DNA from: Actinophytocola sp050699915
GTDB taxonomy: Bacteria; Actinomycetota; Actinomycetes; Mycobacteriales; Pseudonocardiaceae
NCBI RefSeq assembly: GCF_050699915.1
Contig: NZ_JBOHGA010000001.1
Coordinates: 1 to 64,000 of the forward strand
Length of the DNA stretch: 64,000 nucleotides
Direction of reading: 5' to 3'
How positions within the stretch are numbered: position 1 is the stretch's first letter; every line of letters starts with the position of its first letter. Made by a program: the position numbers and the translations under genes. Under the pieces are notes generated by a model. That model saw only the letters and a program-made list of their open reading frames with translations, was not told where the DNA came from and ran no database searches. Shown one piece after another: positions 16,600 to 25,611 of this stretch.

Positions 16600-18198
16600 T
16601 CAGTTGCGGCCGGAGGCTTCTGCGATGCGCTGGGCGTGGCGTTGAAGTGCTTCAGCGTGAACGTGTCGTCCGCGGGCGCGGTGGGCTTGCGCTGTGAGGG
16701 TGTACGCGTCGACCTCGACCGCGGAGTTCGCCGAGCGGTGGGCGTAGTCGGCGGCCTGCTCCGCGAAGTCGATCGCGGCGTCGTAGTGGTGCCTGTACAT
16801 GCACACGGTCGCGCGGCCTAGGAGGGCGATGGCGGTGCGGGAGTCGAAGGTGACACCGCCGGACACTGCTTGCTGCTCGATGAACGCCAGCTCCGCTTGC
16901 TGGTCTCGGCCTTGGCCGAGCAGCGCCCGGCCAAGTGAGCCGAGGGCGCCTGCTGATCCCGCTGAGTAGCCGGTGCGCGTCGACAGGTCTGCGGCCCGGC
17001 CGGCGTGGGCTTCCGCGGCATCGAACTCGCTCAGTCCGAGACAGGCGTCGGCCAGGTAGATCAGTGTGCTGGCCTCGGCGCGCGGTTCGCCCAGCTGCCG
17101 GCGCAGCCGCAACGCACCTGCGCTGTTCGCTTTCGCCTCAGCCCAGTGGCCGGCCGCGTGCTTGGCGGCGCCCAGCATGTGCAGGATGGCCGCCTGTTCG
17201 CGCGGGCGCTTCATCGCCCGCCACCGACGGCCCGCGGAGGCGAACACCGATGCTGCGGAGGCAAGTTCGCCGCGCCCCCAGAGAGCGAGACCGGTCGCGT
17301 ACTCCATCGCTGCCAGCTGCGTGTTGCCGTCGGCGCCGCGCCGGGCGGCCTCGGCCACCGGGGTCCAGTCCACCGCGAAGGGACGCACCTGCTGTGCAGC
17401 CCGCAGCGCGTCGGCCACGCGCACCGCCTGCGCGGGGTCGTGCTCAGCGACCGCCTCGGCGGCCACGACGGAGTTGTCCCGCTCGGCGGCCAGCCAGTCC
17501 GAGGCCGCCTGGTCGCTGCCGAAGCGAGCCGAGCCACGCGCAGCGACGAGTTCCAGCATTTCGGGGAAGAGTCTGCGCGCCGCGGCCATCATCGTCCGCG
17601 CGTAGTACTCGGCCAGCCGGATGTCGGCCGAGCGGATGTCAGCCGCACTGGCCGTGGCCGAGGACATCCGAACAGCGTCCGGGACCGCGAACCGACGGCC
17701 TGTCTGCTCCACCACGCACCCGAGAGTGGTCAGTTCGCCCAGCAGCGACCGGCAGCGCCCGAGCGACAGGCCGGCCAGCGCGCTGACAGCGTCCTCGGAG
17801 AGGGCTCGGCAGCGGTTCGCGGCCAGGAGCACGAGCAGCCATCGGGCCTGCCCGTCGAGCAGTTCCGCCAATCCGGGAGGCACTTGCGTGGTGAGCATCG
17901 GCCGGACCCGGCCGACCTGATGTTTGGCCTGCTGCGCGGCCCGCCATGCCCGCCGGGCGAGGTCGAATACCTGGGCAGCGTGGCCATGGTCGTCAGCGAC
18001 CGATTGCAGGAAGGCGCGGAATGCGGGGTTGTCTTCGGGAACTCGCGGCAGATGCACACCGGTTCGCCAACTGCGCAGGGTCGAGTAGCCGATGCCGTGT
18101 TCGCGCGCCAGCAAAGTGATCCGTGCGGTGGACAGCCGTGAGCCGTTGAGCAGCGCATCGAACTCGCGCGCGAACGCGCCTTTGACCAGATCCGCCAC
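16600..18198 (-). CDS. HTH-TPR transcriptional regulator
   Basis: 532 residues. The N-terminus has an atypical HTH (ITLLAREHGIGYSTLRSWRT), like XRE or terminase-type helix-turn-helix proteins of actinomycetes. The middle (about 95 to 230) resembles a winged-helix domain as in NB-ARC regulators (RCRALSEDAVSALAGLSLGR), but no P-loop ATPase is present. Residues about 290 to 525 form at least five TPR-like helical repeats (ILHMLGAAKHAAGHWAEAK; LIYLADACLGLSEFDAAEAH). It looks like an AfsR/SARP-like regulator that has lost its NTPase. GTG start at 18198 with GGGGG upstream. Targets are unknown. Confidence 0.75.
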   Translation of the reverse strand: MADLVKGAFAREFDALLNGSRLSTARITLLAREHGIGYSTLRSWRTGVHLPRVPEDNPAFRAFLQSVADDHGHAAQVFDLARRAWRAAQQAKHQVGRVRPMLTTQVPPGLAELLDGQARWLLVLLAANRCRALSEDAVSALAGLSLGRCRSLLGELTTLGCVVEQTGRRFAVPDAVRMSSATASAADIRSADIRLAEYYARTMMAAARRLFPEMLELVAARGSARFGSDQAASDWLAAERDNSVVAAEAVAEHDPAQAVRVADALRAAQQVRPFAVDWTPVAEAARRGADGNTQLAAMEYATGLALWGRGELASAASVFASAGRRWRAMKRPREQAAILHMLGAAKHAAGHWAEAKANSAGALRLRRQLGEPRAEASTLIYLADACLGLSEFDAAEAHAGRAADLSTRTGYSAGSAGALGSLGRALLGQGRDQQAELAFIEQQAVSGGVTFDSRTAIALLGRATVCMYRHHYDAAIDFAEQAADYAHRSANSAVEVDAYTLTAQAHRARGRHVHAEALQRHAQRIAEASGRN

Positions 18199-18368
18199 GA
18201 AACCCCCAGGCCCAGCCGATCTTTTAGCTCACGTCGAGGCTACTCGCCGCCGAGTGCCGCCGACGACGGATATTCCGCGTTTCGCGTATCTCCTCGACGG
18301 CTGACCACTCCTACTAGCCGGACGGCTGGCGCCGGTCTAACTCGAGCCGAGGCGAACGAACAACGCCG

Positions 18369-18665
18369 TTGAAGTCCTCTGGCGTTCATTCCGGCGTTGT
18401 GGCGGACGTCCAACGTGAGGGCAAGACGGATACGCCGCACCATCGGATCGAGCTTGTCGATGACGCCGGTGTGCATTACCGCATCGCGGTGAACGTACCG
18501 TCCCAGCAGACGCCTTCCGAACTGCTCTCTTTGTGTGGTCGAGGACTTCCGACACCCGATCACAGAGGCCCCCCACCGCGGGATCCGGGTGGACGCCGCT
18601 GCCGCAGGGTCCGGGCGGCGCGAACTCAGCGGCCCGGCCTTGAACGGCGGCCCGTTCGTCATCCG
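18369..18665 (+). pseudogene. DUF2278-family protein, frameshifted remnant
   Basis: The frame starting near TTG 18369 reads GVVADVQREGKTDTPHHRIE then YRIAVNVPSQQTPSELL, a clear DUF2278 N-terminal region. The family continuation CVVEDFRHPIT is found in another frame from about 18528, so a frameshift splits it. The first residues of the family (YGVLxGR) are also lost. The function of the family is unknown. Confidence 0.6.
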
Positions 18666-18698
18666 GTAGTCCAGTGACGTCTTGCTTTTCGAGTCAAC

Positions 18699-20264
18699 CT
18701 AGCGAGCAGGTTCTCCGTTGCGACCCGAGTTTCGGTCTGGCTCAGTCGGGTGGGTCCGGGCGGAGGAGGAGCCGACTACCGGGCGGCCGGCGGCGCCGAC
18801 CTTGTTCGCTTTCTTCGGGACCGGGGTGCCGTGGTACTCCAGTGCGGCTGGGCTGGCGAGGGGTTGGTGCGCCTCGACGAACTCGCCGTGGGGCAGCCGT
18901 TTGATGATCCCGGTCGGGATGCCGTGCTCGAGAACTTCACGGTCGTGCAGGCGTAGTCCGAGGCAGAGTCGGTAGGTCGTCAGGAAGGCCAGCGGTGGCA
19001 GTGTTAGCAGCCCGACCCGCGCGGTCCAGAGCATTGTGTCGGCCGAGAGGTCGAAGTGGAATGCCAGCACGTCGATGGCGGCGGCTAATTGTAGGCAGCC
19101 GTAGCAGGCCACCACCGCTACGCCGAGCGCGGTTCGCCACGGCACATCGCGCGGCCGCTGCAGCAGATTGTGCGGGACGTGGTCGTGGGTGAACCGCTGC
19201 TCGAGTCGCGGATACAGCGCCAGCGCCAGGAAACTCAACGGCAGGAACACCATCGACGGCCAGAACGACGGCGGTATTACGTAGTCGCCCAGGTGGACCT
19301 CCCACGCCGGGAACAGCCGCACCGCACCGTCGACCCAGCCGAAATACCACGGCGGCGCCGAGCCTGCCGACACGTGCGCCGGGTTGCCCGGCCCGTAGTT
19401 CCAGCTCGGGTTGATCTGGAACAACCCTCCCATGAGGGCAAGCACGCCGATCGTGGCCAGGAATATGGCCGTCAGCCGGGCCGCGAAGCCGGGCACCATC
19501 CGGACGCCGACGATGTTGCGTTCGGTCCGCCCGCGTCCCCGGAACTGCGCCGGCCCGACGCGGCGCTGCAGGGCCGCGCGCAGCACCAGCAGCCCGACCA
19601 AGATCGCGATCAACACCCAGTGCGCCGCGTAGACGCGCGGGATGACCTCGGTGCCGGGGAACTCGCCGCCGAACACCGTCCAGTGCAGCCAGATGCCCAC
19701 CACCGGAACCGACAGGATGTACCCGGAGATCATTCGCAGGCTGGTGTCGGAGAGCATATCGGCGCCCAGCAACACGCCGGTGAAGGCTGTGAAGATCCCA
19801 ACGATCAGCAGCAGCACGGTTACCGTCCACAGTAGATGGTGCGATCGACGGAACCCGCCGGTGAAGAACAGCACGGCGAGGTGCACCAGCAGCGAGGCGA
19901 CCAACAGCGACGCCGCCCAGTCGTGGATCTGCCGGATCAGCAGTCCGCCGCGAACCTCGAAGCAGATGTGCAGCACGCTGGCGTAGGCGCGCGTCATCTC
20001 CACGCCGCGCAGGTTGTCGTACGGGCCGTCATACCTGACGCTGGCCATCGACGGGTCGAAGTACAGAGCCAGATACCCGCCCGTCAGGATCAGGACCACC
20101 AGACTGGCCGTCGTGATCCCGGCAATCAGCTGCGACCAGTGCGTCGGGAAGACCTGGTTGAACCGCCGGCGCAGACCTCCAGTCAAGTACACCCGCCACG
20201 CCGGCCGCTTGGCACGGCCCTGCGCTTCCGAATCGCCGGCACGGATCACCGTCGCGCCTGCCAT
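18699..20264 (-). CDS. Stand-alone cytochrome bc1 complex subunit b paralogue (QcrB-like)
   Basis: 521 residues, multi-spanning membrane protein. Heme-ligand helices are present (RQIHDWAASLLVASLLVHLA, and later AHWVLIAILVG with its His). The actinobacterial layout fits: N-terminal cytochrome b core, C-terminal domain, soluble tail. Family knowledge: QcrB oxidises menaquinol with QcrA and QcrC. Here neither qcrC nor qcrA is beside it, so it is a second copy outside the normal operon. At the quinol site the usual PEWY/PDWY motif reads PPWYFGWVDGAVRLFPAWE, so the conserved acid is replaced by Pro. The ATG at 20264 has AAGGTGG upstream. Confidence 0.85.
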   Translation of the reverse strand: MAGATVIRAGDSEAQGRAKRPAWRVYLTGGLRRRFNQVFPTHWSQLIAGITTASLVVLILTGGYLALYFDPSMASVRYDGPYDNLRGVEMTRAYASVLHICFEVRGGLLIRQIHDWAASLLVASLLVHLAVLFFTGGFRRSHHLLWTVTVLLLIVGIFTAFTGVLLGADMLSDTSLRMISGYILSVPVVGIWLHWTVFGGEFPGTEVIPRVYAAHWVLIAILVGLLVLRAALQRRVGPAQFRGRGRTERNIVGVRMVPGFAARLTAIFLATIGVLALMGGLFQINPSWNYGPGNPAHVSAGSAPPWYFGWVDGAVRLFPAWEVHLGDYVIPPSFWPSMVFLPLSFLALALYPRLEQRFTHDHVPHNLLQRPRDVPWRTALGVAVVACYGCLQLAAAIDVLAFHFDLSADTMLWTARVGLLTLPPLAFLTTYRLCLGLRLHDREVLEHGIPTGIIKRLPHGEFVEAHQPLASPAALEYHGTPVPKKANKVGAAGRPVVGSSSARTHPTEPDRNSGRNGEPAR

Positions 20265-20519
20265 CACCGCCACCTTCGTCGAGAACGAGAGTCACCCAGA
20301 AGACACGACGGCGCACCGCGATGTGACAGGTTGGCGATGGGATGCCGATCACAGCGACGTCAGGTCTTGACTTGGCAAGTGACCAGTCGCGGTTTCCGGG
20401 TGAGAAAATTGCCGTTTGCTAGCAACGCGAGCGATTAGTCCGTGGCTGAGCTCAGGCGGCGGTGGAGTTCGTAGATCATCACCGTCGCGGCATGTGTGTG
20501 GGCTGAGTACTGTCGGCGC

Positions 20520-21257
20520 ATGCGGGTGACGGTGCTCGGTGGGGGTGGGGTCTGGCCGGAGGCGGGGCGGGCCTGCGGGGGCTTTCTGGTCGAGTACGAC
20601 GGTTTTCGGTTGCTGGTCGATCCGGGGTTCGCCGTCGTGCCGGAGTTGTTGCGGTGGGTTGGGCCGGGCGAGGTCGACGCCGTCTTTGTCACGCACGGGC
20701 ATCCGGACCACTGTGCCGACCTCAACCCGTTGCTGCGCGCCCGGGCGCTGTCCGGGAAGCCGGACGTCCCCTTGCCGGTGTACGCGCCGGCGGGCGCCGT
20801 CGACGCGGTGCTCGCGTTGGATCGCGTCGGGATGCTGGCCTTCGAGCTGTGTGAGCTTCGGGACCGGTTCGCGGTCGGGCCGTTCGCGTTGGAGACGCGG
20901 TTGCTGCCGCACTCGGTGACCAACGCAGGAGTTCGGCTCGAGGCCGGGGGTCGCGTGCTCGCCTACACCGGGGACTGCGGGCCCGATCCGGAGGTTGTCG
21001 CGCTCGCGCGAGGCGTCGACCTGTTCCTCGCCGAGGCCACATTCGTCGACCAGGTGCCCGCGGGGGCGAGCGGCGTCCTGTCCAGCGCGCGGCTCGCCGG
21101 CCGGCAGTGCGCCGACGCCGCGGCCGGACGGCTGGTGCTGACGCATCTGCACCCCGGCACGGATCCGGCCGCGTCGCGGGCCGTGGCGGGGGAGGAATAC
21201 GGAGGTCCGGTCGAGGTGGCCACCGAATTGATCGGCAACGGACCGATCGATTTGTAG
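20520..21257 (+). CDS. MBL-fold metal-dependent hydrolase (RNase Z / phosphodiesterase-like)
   Basis: 245 residues. Metal site: FVTHGHPDHCADL (HxHxDH), then a His in LLPHSVTNAGV, Asp in YTGDCGPD, and a final His in LTHLHPG. The order and spacing match the RNase Z/ElaC-like and cAMP-phosphodiesterase-like branch widespread in actinobacteria rather than beta-lactamases. It probably hydrolyses a phosphodiester. Start ATG at 20520 chosen because the sequence MRVTVLGGGG is the typical first beta-strand; GTG 20496 is further upstream. It is divergent from qcrB across a 255-bp gap. Confidence 0.8.
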   Translation: MRVTVLGGGGVWPEAGRACGGFLVEYDGFRLLVDPGFAVVPELLRWVGPGEVDAVFVTHGHPDHCADLNPLLRARALSGKPDVPLPVYAPAGAVDAVLALDRVGMLAFELCELRDRFAVGPFALETRLLPHSVTNAGVRLEAGGRVLAYTGDCGPDPEVVALARGVDLFLAEATFVDQVPAGASGVLSSARLAGRQCADAAAGRLVLTHLHPGTDPAASRAVAGEEYGGPVEVATELIGNGPIDL

Positions 21258-21427
21258 ACCGTCGCAGCGAGGTCGCCTACACGCCCGCAGCGCCGAAGAG
21301 ACCGAGTACGGCGCCGATCAGGACCGGTCCACATGAACTGACGATGCGAACCGGCAACCGGACGACCGCTCGATGGGACAAGATCACCGTTCCCCGGACC
21401 CCGCGCTCGTGGTGAGCGGAGGGCCGG

Positions 21428-22228
21428 CTACTGGTCACGGGTGGCCAGCAGCACGCCGCCGGCGACGAGCGCGGCGGCCGTCCATGCGGCGAGCACGGCG
21501 AGCCCGGCCCAGGGCCCGATCGGCAGCTGCTCGTAGTTCCGGGTGGCTTGGATCGCGAGACCGGCCGTCATCGGCGCGAGCCGCTCCAGCCGGTCGTGCC
21601 ACAACGGGTCGCCCACCAGCCCGACGAGCACCGGCGCGACGTAGAGCAGCGACAGCACCGTGGTGACGGCCGCCGCGGTGCCGCGCACCAGCGTCGCCAG
21701 CCCGAGGGCGAGCAGGCCGACGAGAACCAGGTAGAGCACCGTGCCCGCGGCGGCGCGCAGCGTCGCCGCGTCGGCGAGCGAGAGCGGCGGGTAGCCGTTG
21801 GCGGCGCTGAACCCGTTGCGCGGCAGGATGAACCGGCCGGCGAGCAGCGCTCCGAGGACCCCGAGCGCGCCGGCCGCCGCCACGGTCGCGGCCAGCACCG
21901 CGGCCTTCGCGGCGAGGACCGCGTGCCGCCGGGGGGTCGCGGCCAGCGTGGCCCGGATGAGCCCGGTGCCGTACTCGCCGCCGATCATGCCGACGGCGAG
22001 CAGGACGACCGACACCTGACCCAACCACACGCCCCCGAGGCTGAGCTTCGTGGTGTCCTCGAAACACGCCGCGGGCGACGGACACCGTGAGGTGTCGACG
22101 GTCCACGTCACCGCCACGCTCGCGGCCACCGTGAACCCCGCGGTCGCTAGCGCCAGCCAGGCGTTGGCCCGCAGCGTGCGCAGCTTGGTCCACTCCGCGT
22201 GCAGCACGCGCCGCACCGGGTACCTCAT
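21428..22228 (-). CDS. ABC-2 type permease
   Basis: 266 residues with about six transmembrane segments. It has the ABC-2 opening RRVLHAEWTKLRTLRANAWL, an extracellular loop with a Cys pair (SRCPSPAACFED), and GEYGTGLIRATLAATPRR, the usual coupling motif of actinomycete drug/lantibiotic-type exporters. It is the last gene of a three-gene exporter operon; its ATG overlaps the stop of the preceding permease (ATGA). Confidence 0.85.
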   Translation of the reverse strand: MRYPVRRVLHAEWTKLRTLRANAWLALATAGFTVAASVAVTWTVDTSRCPSPAACFEDTTKLSLGGVWLGQVSVVLLAVGMIGGEYGTGLIRATLAATPRRHAVLAAKAAVLAATVAAAGALGVLGALLAGRFILPRNGFSAANGYPPLSLADAATLRAAAGTVLYLVLVGLLALGLATLVRGTAAAVTTVLSLLYVAPVLVGLVGDPLWHDRLERLAPMTAGLAIQATRNYEQLPIGPWAGLAVLAAWTAAALVAGGVLLATRDQ

Positions 22229-23598
22229 GCGTCCCGCCGCAGTCGCCGATCGGCGAGCACGAGCACGACCGCCGTGTAGGCGCACAGCACGGCGAACCCA
22301 GCCCACGGGCCGATGGCCGTGTCATAGGTGCGGACCGTCTGCTGGATCTCGAACCCGGCCGCCGGGGTGACCCGCTCGAGCCACATCGCCGCCTCCACCG
22401 GCAGCCCGGTGGCGACGATCTGTGGCACGAGCAGCAGCAGGAGGACCACGGTGATCGAGGCGGCGCTGCGGCGCAGGATCGTGGCCACGCCCAGGCTGAA
22501 CACCGCGATCACCGCGAGCAGCGCCGCCGTCCCCACCACGGCCCGCAGCACCGCTGTGTCCGACAGCGACCCGGGGTGTATCCCGTTCGAGCGCAGGATC
22601 GGCGCCGCCAGCAGGTACGCTCCGAAGCTCGCCACCAGCCCGGCGCCGAACGTGGCCGTGCCGAGCACGAACGCCTTGGCCGCCAGTACCCGGCCGCGCC
22701 GCGGGCTGGCCGCGAACGTCAGGTGGATCATGCCCCGCTTGTACTCGGACGTGACGAACAGGACCGCGAGGGTGACGATCGCCAGCAGCCCGATCAGGAC
22801 GCCGCTGAGCGTCATCCGGGGCGTGTCAGGGCCGGATTGCTGCACCGGCCCGACGTCGCCGGACCCGGCCAGCGTGATCGTGCCGCCGGCGTCGGTGAAC
22901 CGCGCGTGCTCCGTCGCGTACGACCGGTCGGTGTCCCGCCACGGCCCAGCGGCGGCCGGGTCCGCCCGAACGCCGTCGAACGTCGCCTCGCCGATCGTCG
23001 GCGCCTCGTCGACGTTCTCGCCGCCGAACTGGCGCTCGATTCGGATGGCGTTGGGCGAGGCGACGAACAGACCCAGCTCGGCGGAGCCGGTCAGCCCGTC
23101 GAGCCGGACCGAGCCGATCCGGGACCACTCGTCGCCGTCGGCGGACTCGTAGCCGGTGACCGTGGTGCCGTCGCGGTCGAGCCGCAGCCAGCGCGGCGCG
23201 TCGCTCGCGCTTCCGGCGAGGTCGACGGCGCCGTGCTCGGCCTGCAGCCTGACGCCGTGTCCCGGCGTGACGAGGACGGCCGCGTACGCCGCGCCTCGGT
23301 CCGCGTCGGTCGTGATCATGAGGCCCGCCTTGGCCGACTCGTGGCTCGCGGTCTGACTCGCAACGCGGGCGACCATGCTGCCGTCGCCGGCGAGCGTGCG
23401 GTGCACGAAGTGGCCGGCGTTCTCGACGGTCGGCGGCGCGACGGGCCCGCCCCCGCCTCCACCGGCCGACGTGGAGCCGGACGCGGCCGCGGAGAACACG
23501 GCGACGAGCACCGTCAGCACGACCGCCGCGGTCATCGTCGCCACCCAGCGCGGCACCGTGCGCAGCTTCGTCCACTCCGACAGCAGCAGCGCGGTCAT
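22225..23598 (-). CDS. ABC-2 type permease with large extracellular domain
   Basis: 457 residues. One transmembrane helix (about 18 to 40) is followed by a Gly-rich linker (GGGGGGP) and an extracellular domain of about 220 residues with a beta-sandwich (concanavalin/DUF1349-like) look: AGLMITTDADRGAAYAAVLV, APRWLRLDRDGTTVTGYESA. Five membrane segments with SEYKRGMIHLTFAASPRR follow. The start at 23598 overlaps the ATPase stop (ATGA). A sensory or ligand-binding role of the outer domain, working with the neighbouring two-component system, is plausible but inferred. Confidence 0.82.
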   Translation of the reverse strand: MTALLLSEWTKLRTVPRWVATMTAAVVLTVLVAVFSAAASGSTSAGGGGGGPVAPPTVENAGHFVHRTLAGDGSMVARVASQTASHESAKAGLMITTDADRGAAYAAVLVTPGHGVRLQAEHGAVDLAGSASDAPRWLRLDRDGTTVTGYESADGDEWSRIGSVRLDGLTGSAELGLFVASPNAIRIERQFGGENVDEAPTIGEATFDGVRADPAAAGPWRDTDRSYATEHARFTDAGGTITLAGSGDVGPVQQSGPDTPRMTLSGVLIGLLAIVTLAVLFVTSEYKRGMIHLTFAASPRRGRVLAAKAFVLGTATFGAGLVASFGAYLLAAPILRSNGIHPGSLSDTAVLRAVVGTAALLAVIAVFSLGVATILRRSAASITVVLLLLLVPQIVATGLPVEAAMWLERVTPAAGFEIQQTVRTYDTAIGPWAGFAVLCAYTAVVLVLADRRLRRDA

Positions 23599-24509
23599 CG
23601 CGACTCCCCGAACTCGACCGCGCCACGGGTCAGCTCCATGTATGCCTCCTCGAGCGAGGCCTGGTGCCCGCTGATCCCGAAGAACGACACGCCCCCGGCG
23701 GTGAGCAGCTCGACGACGCGGTCCGCCGGCAGCCCGGCCACGGTGACCGTGTCGCTGTCCGTGGCCGCGGCCGTGGCGCCCGCGTTCGCGAGCACCGTCA
23801 TCGCGTCGCGCCGCCGCGTGGTGCGCAGCACGACCCGGTCCTCGGACGCCGCGGCGAGCAGGTCGGCCACGCTGCGATCGGCGAGCAGCCGCCCCCGGCC
23901 GATCACCACGAGGTGGTCCGCACTGTCCTCCAGCTCGCTCATCAGATGACTGGACACCAGCACCGCGCGGCCCTCGCCGGCGAGCGAGCGCAGGAGCCCG
24001 CGGATCCAGTGCACGCCCTCCGGGTCGAGGCCGTTGACCGGCTCGTCGAACAGCAGCACCGGCGGGTCCCCGATGAGCGCGGCGGCGATGCCGAGCCGCT
24101 GGCGCATGCCCAGGGAGAACCCGCCCGCCGGACGTCGGGCCACACCCGCCAGGCCGACCTGGTCGAGCACCTCGTCGACCCGCCCGACCGGCAGGCCACC
24201 CGCGTGGGCGAGCCACAACAGGTGGTTTCGCGCGCCGCGGGCCGGGTGCAGCGCGGCCGCGTCGAGCATCGCGCCGACCTCGCGCAGCGGGCTGCGCAGC
24301 TGGTGGTACGGCCTGCCGCCGACGAGCGCGCTGCCCGAGTCCGGCCGGTCCAGTCCGAGGATCACCCGCAGCGTCGTGGACTTGCCGGCGCCGTTCGGGC
24401 CGACGAACCCGGTGACCTGTCCGGGGTGGACGGTGAACGAGAGCCCGTCGACCGCCACGGTGTGCCCGTAGCGCTTGTGCAGCTCGCGCACCTCGATCGT
24501 TGCCTTCAT
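23595..24509 (-). CDS. ABC transporter ATP-binding protein
   Basis: 304 residues. Walker A GPNGAGKSTT, signature FSLGMRQRLG (a variant of LSGGQ common in this group), Walker B PPVLLFDEPVNGLDP, and an H-loop His in VLVSSHLMSE. A C-terminal domain of about 90 residues follows, as in DrrA/BcrA-type exporters. ATG at 24509. It energises the two permeases encoded downstream, with four-base overlaps throughout. The divergent histidine kinase/response regulator pair probably controls this exporter. Confidence 0.9.
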   Translation of the reverse strand: MKATIEVRELHKRYGHTVAVDGLSFTVHPGQVTGFVGPNGAGKSTTLRVILGLDRPDSGSALVGGRPYHQLRSPLREVGAMLDAAALHPARGARNHLLWLAHAGGLPVGRVDEVLDQVGLAGVARRPAGGFSLGMRQRLGIAAALIGDPPVLLFDEPVNGLDPEGVHWIRGLLRSLAGEGRAVLVSSHLMSELEDSADHLVVIGRGRLLADRSVADLLAAASEDRVVLRTTRRRDAMTVLANAGATAAATDSDTVTVAGLPADRVVELLTAGGVSFFGISGHQASLEEAYMELTRGAVEFGESR

Positions 24510-24654
24510 GTCGGTAGACGCTACGAACGCGGGCTCGCGGAGTCGTCCCGCCGCGGAACCGTCTTCTCACCCGGCCGCGTCCCTCCCCAGGGGGACGCGC
24601 CGCGCCGGCCCGCGGGGGACGCCCAGGCGGCGCCGGTCCGGCCACAATGGGCCC

Positions 24655-25611
24655 GTGTGGCGATTGGAGTGGGCGGGGGCTGGGCTGGCGGCGGTGTCGG
24701 TCGTCGAGGCCGTGCTGCGGGCCGGGTCGCTGTTGCCGGTGGCGCTGCTGCTCGGCGTGTTCGCCACCGCGCCGCTGGCGTTCGCACGCGGCCACGCCCT
24801 CCCGGCGGCCGCGGTGATCACGCCCGCCGCGGCGTTGTCCATCGTGCTCTACCGCGGTCCGACCACCGGCCTGGTCGCGCTCGCGGCCGTGTGGCTGCTG
24901 ATCGCCGGGCGGCGGCTGCGGCGGGCGCGGGCGGCGGCCACCGAGCGGACCGCGTCGGCCCGGGCTGTCGAGTCGACGCTGCTGGAGCTCACCGCGCGCG
25001 GCGAGCGGGCCCGCATCGCACGCGAGCTGCACGACGTGGTGGCCCACCACATCTCGATGATCTCCGTGCAGGCCGAGACCGCGCGGCTGGCGACGCCCGG
25101 GATGCCGGCCGAGGGCGCCCGCCGGCTCTCAGAGATCGGCGACACCGCACGCACGGCGCTCACCGAGATGCGCCGGCTGCTCGGCGTGCTGCGCGAGGAC
25201 GCCGGTGCCGAGCCGACCCGGACGCCCCAGCCCGGGCTGGACCAGCTCCTCGGGCTGATCGACGAGATGCGGACGTCCGCGAGCGCCCGGCTGATCGTCA
25301 GCGGCCCGGTCACGTCGCTCGACCCGGGCGTGGAACTCGTCGCGTACCGGGTCGTCCAGGAGGCGCTGACCAACGCCCGCCGGCACGCCCCGGGCGCGGC
25401 GGTGGACGTGTCGATCGCCTACTCGCCGGACGATCTCCTGGTGAGCGTGCGCGACAACGGACCCGGTCCGGCGCCCGAACACGGCGGCGCCGGGCACGGG
25501 CTGCTCGGCATGCGCGAACGGGTGGCCACGGTCGGCGGCGTGCTGCGCACCGGTCCGGCGCCGGTCACCGGCTTCCTCGTCGAGGCCCGGCTCCCGGTGG
25601 CACGCCCATGA
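24655..25611 (+). CDS. Sensor histidine kinase, NarL/DesK type
   Basis: 318 residues. Three or four membrane segments in the first 85 residues with no extracellular domain, then the HisKA_3 phosphoacceptor helix RARIARELHDVVAHHISMIS (His in ELHD). The ATPase domain has N in VVQEALTNARRHA and G-boxes in VRDNGPGPAPEHGGAGHGLL. GTG 24655 is chosen because the first membrane segment begins right after it; no Shine-Dalgarno site is seen and CACAAT upstream could be a -10 of a nearly leaderless transcript. It is divergent from the exporter operon. Confidence 0.85.
   Translation: MWRLEWAGAGLAAVSVVEAVLRAGSLLPVALLLGVFATAPLAFARGHALPAAAVITPAAALSIVLYRGPTTGLVALAAVWLLIAGRRLRRARAAATERTASARAVESTLLELTARGERARIARELHDVVAHHISMISVQAETARLATPGMPAEGARRLSEIGDTARTALTEMRRLLGVLREDAGAEPTRTPQPGLDQLLGLIDEMRTSASARLIVSGPVTSLDPGVELVAYRVVQEALTNARRHAPGAAVDVSIAYSPDDLLVSVRDNGPGPAPEHGGAGHGLLGMRERVATVGGVLRTGPAPVTGFLVEARLPVARP

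Noticed and set aside
18699..20264. Part of a qcrCAB respiratory operon
   Set aside because: No Rieske or cytochrome c gene on either side; flanked by a DUF2278 remnant and an MBL gene.
20365..20420. Sigma-70 promoter TTGACT with downstream AT bases before the MBL gene
   Set aside because: A -35-like TTGACT is present, but no -10 box at proper spacing could be defended.
20520..21257. Beta-lactamase
   Set aside because: The motif order and the early MRVTVLGGGG strand fit the RNase Z/phosphodiesterase branch better.
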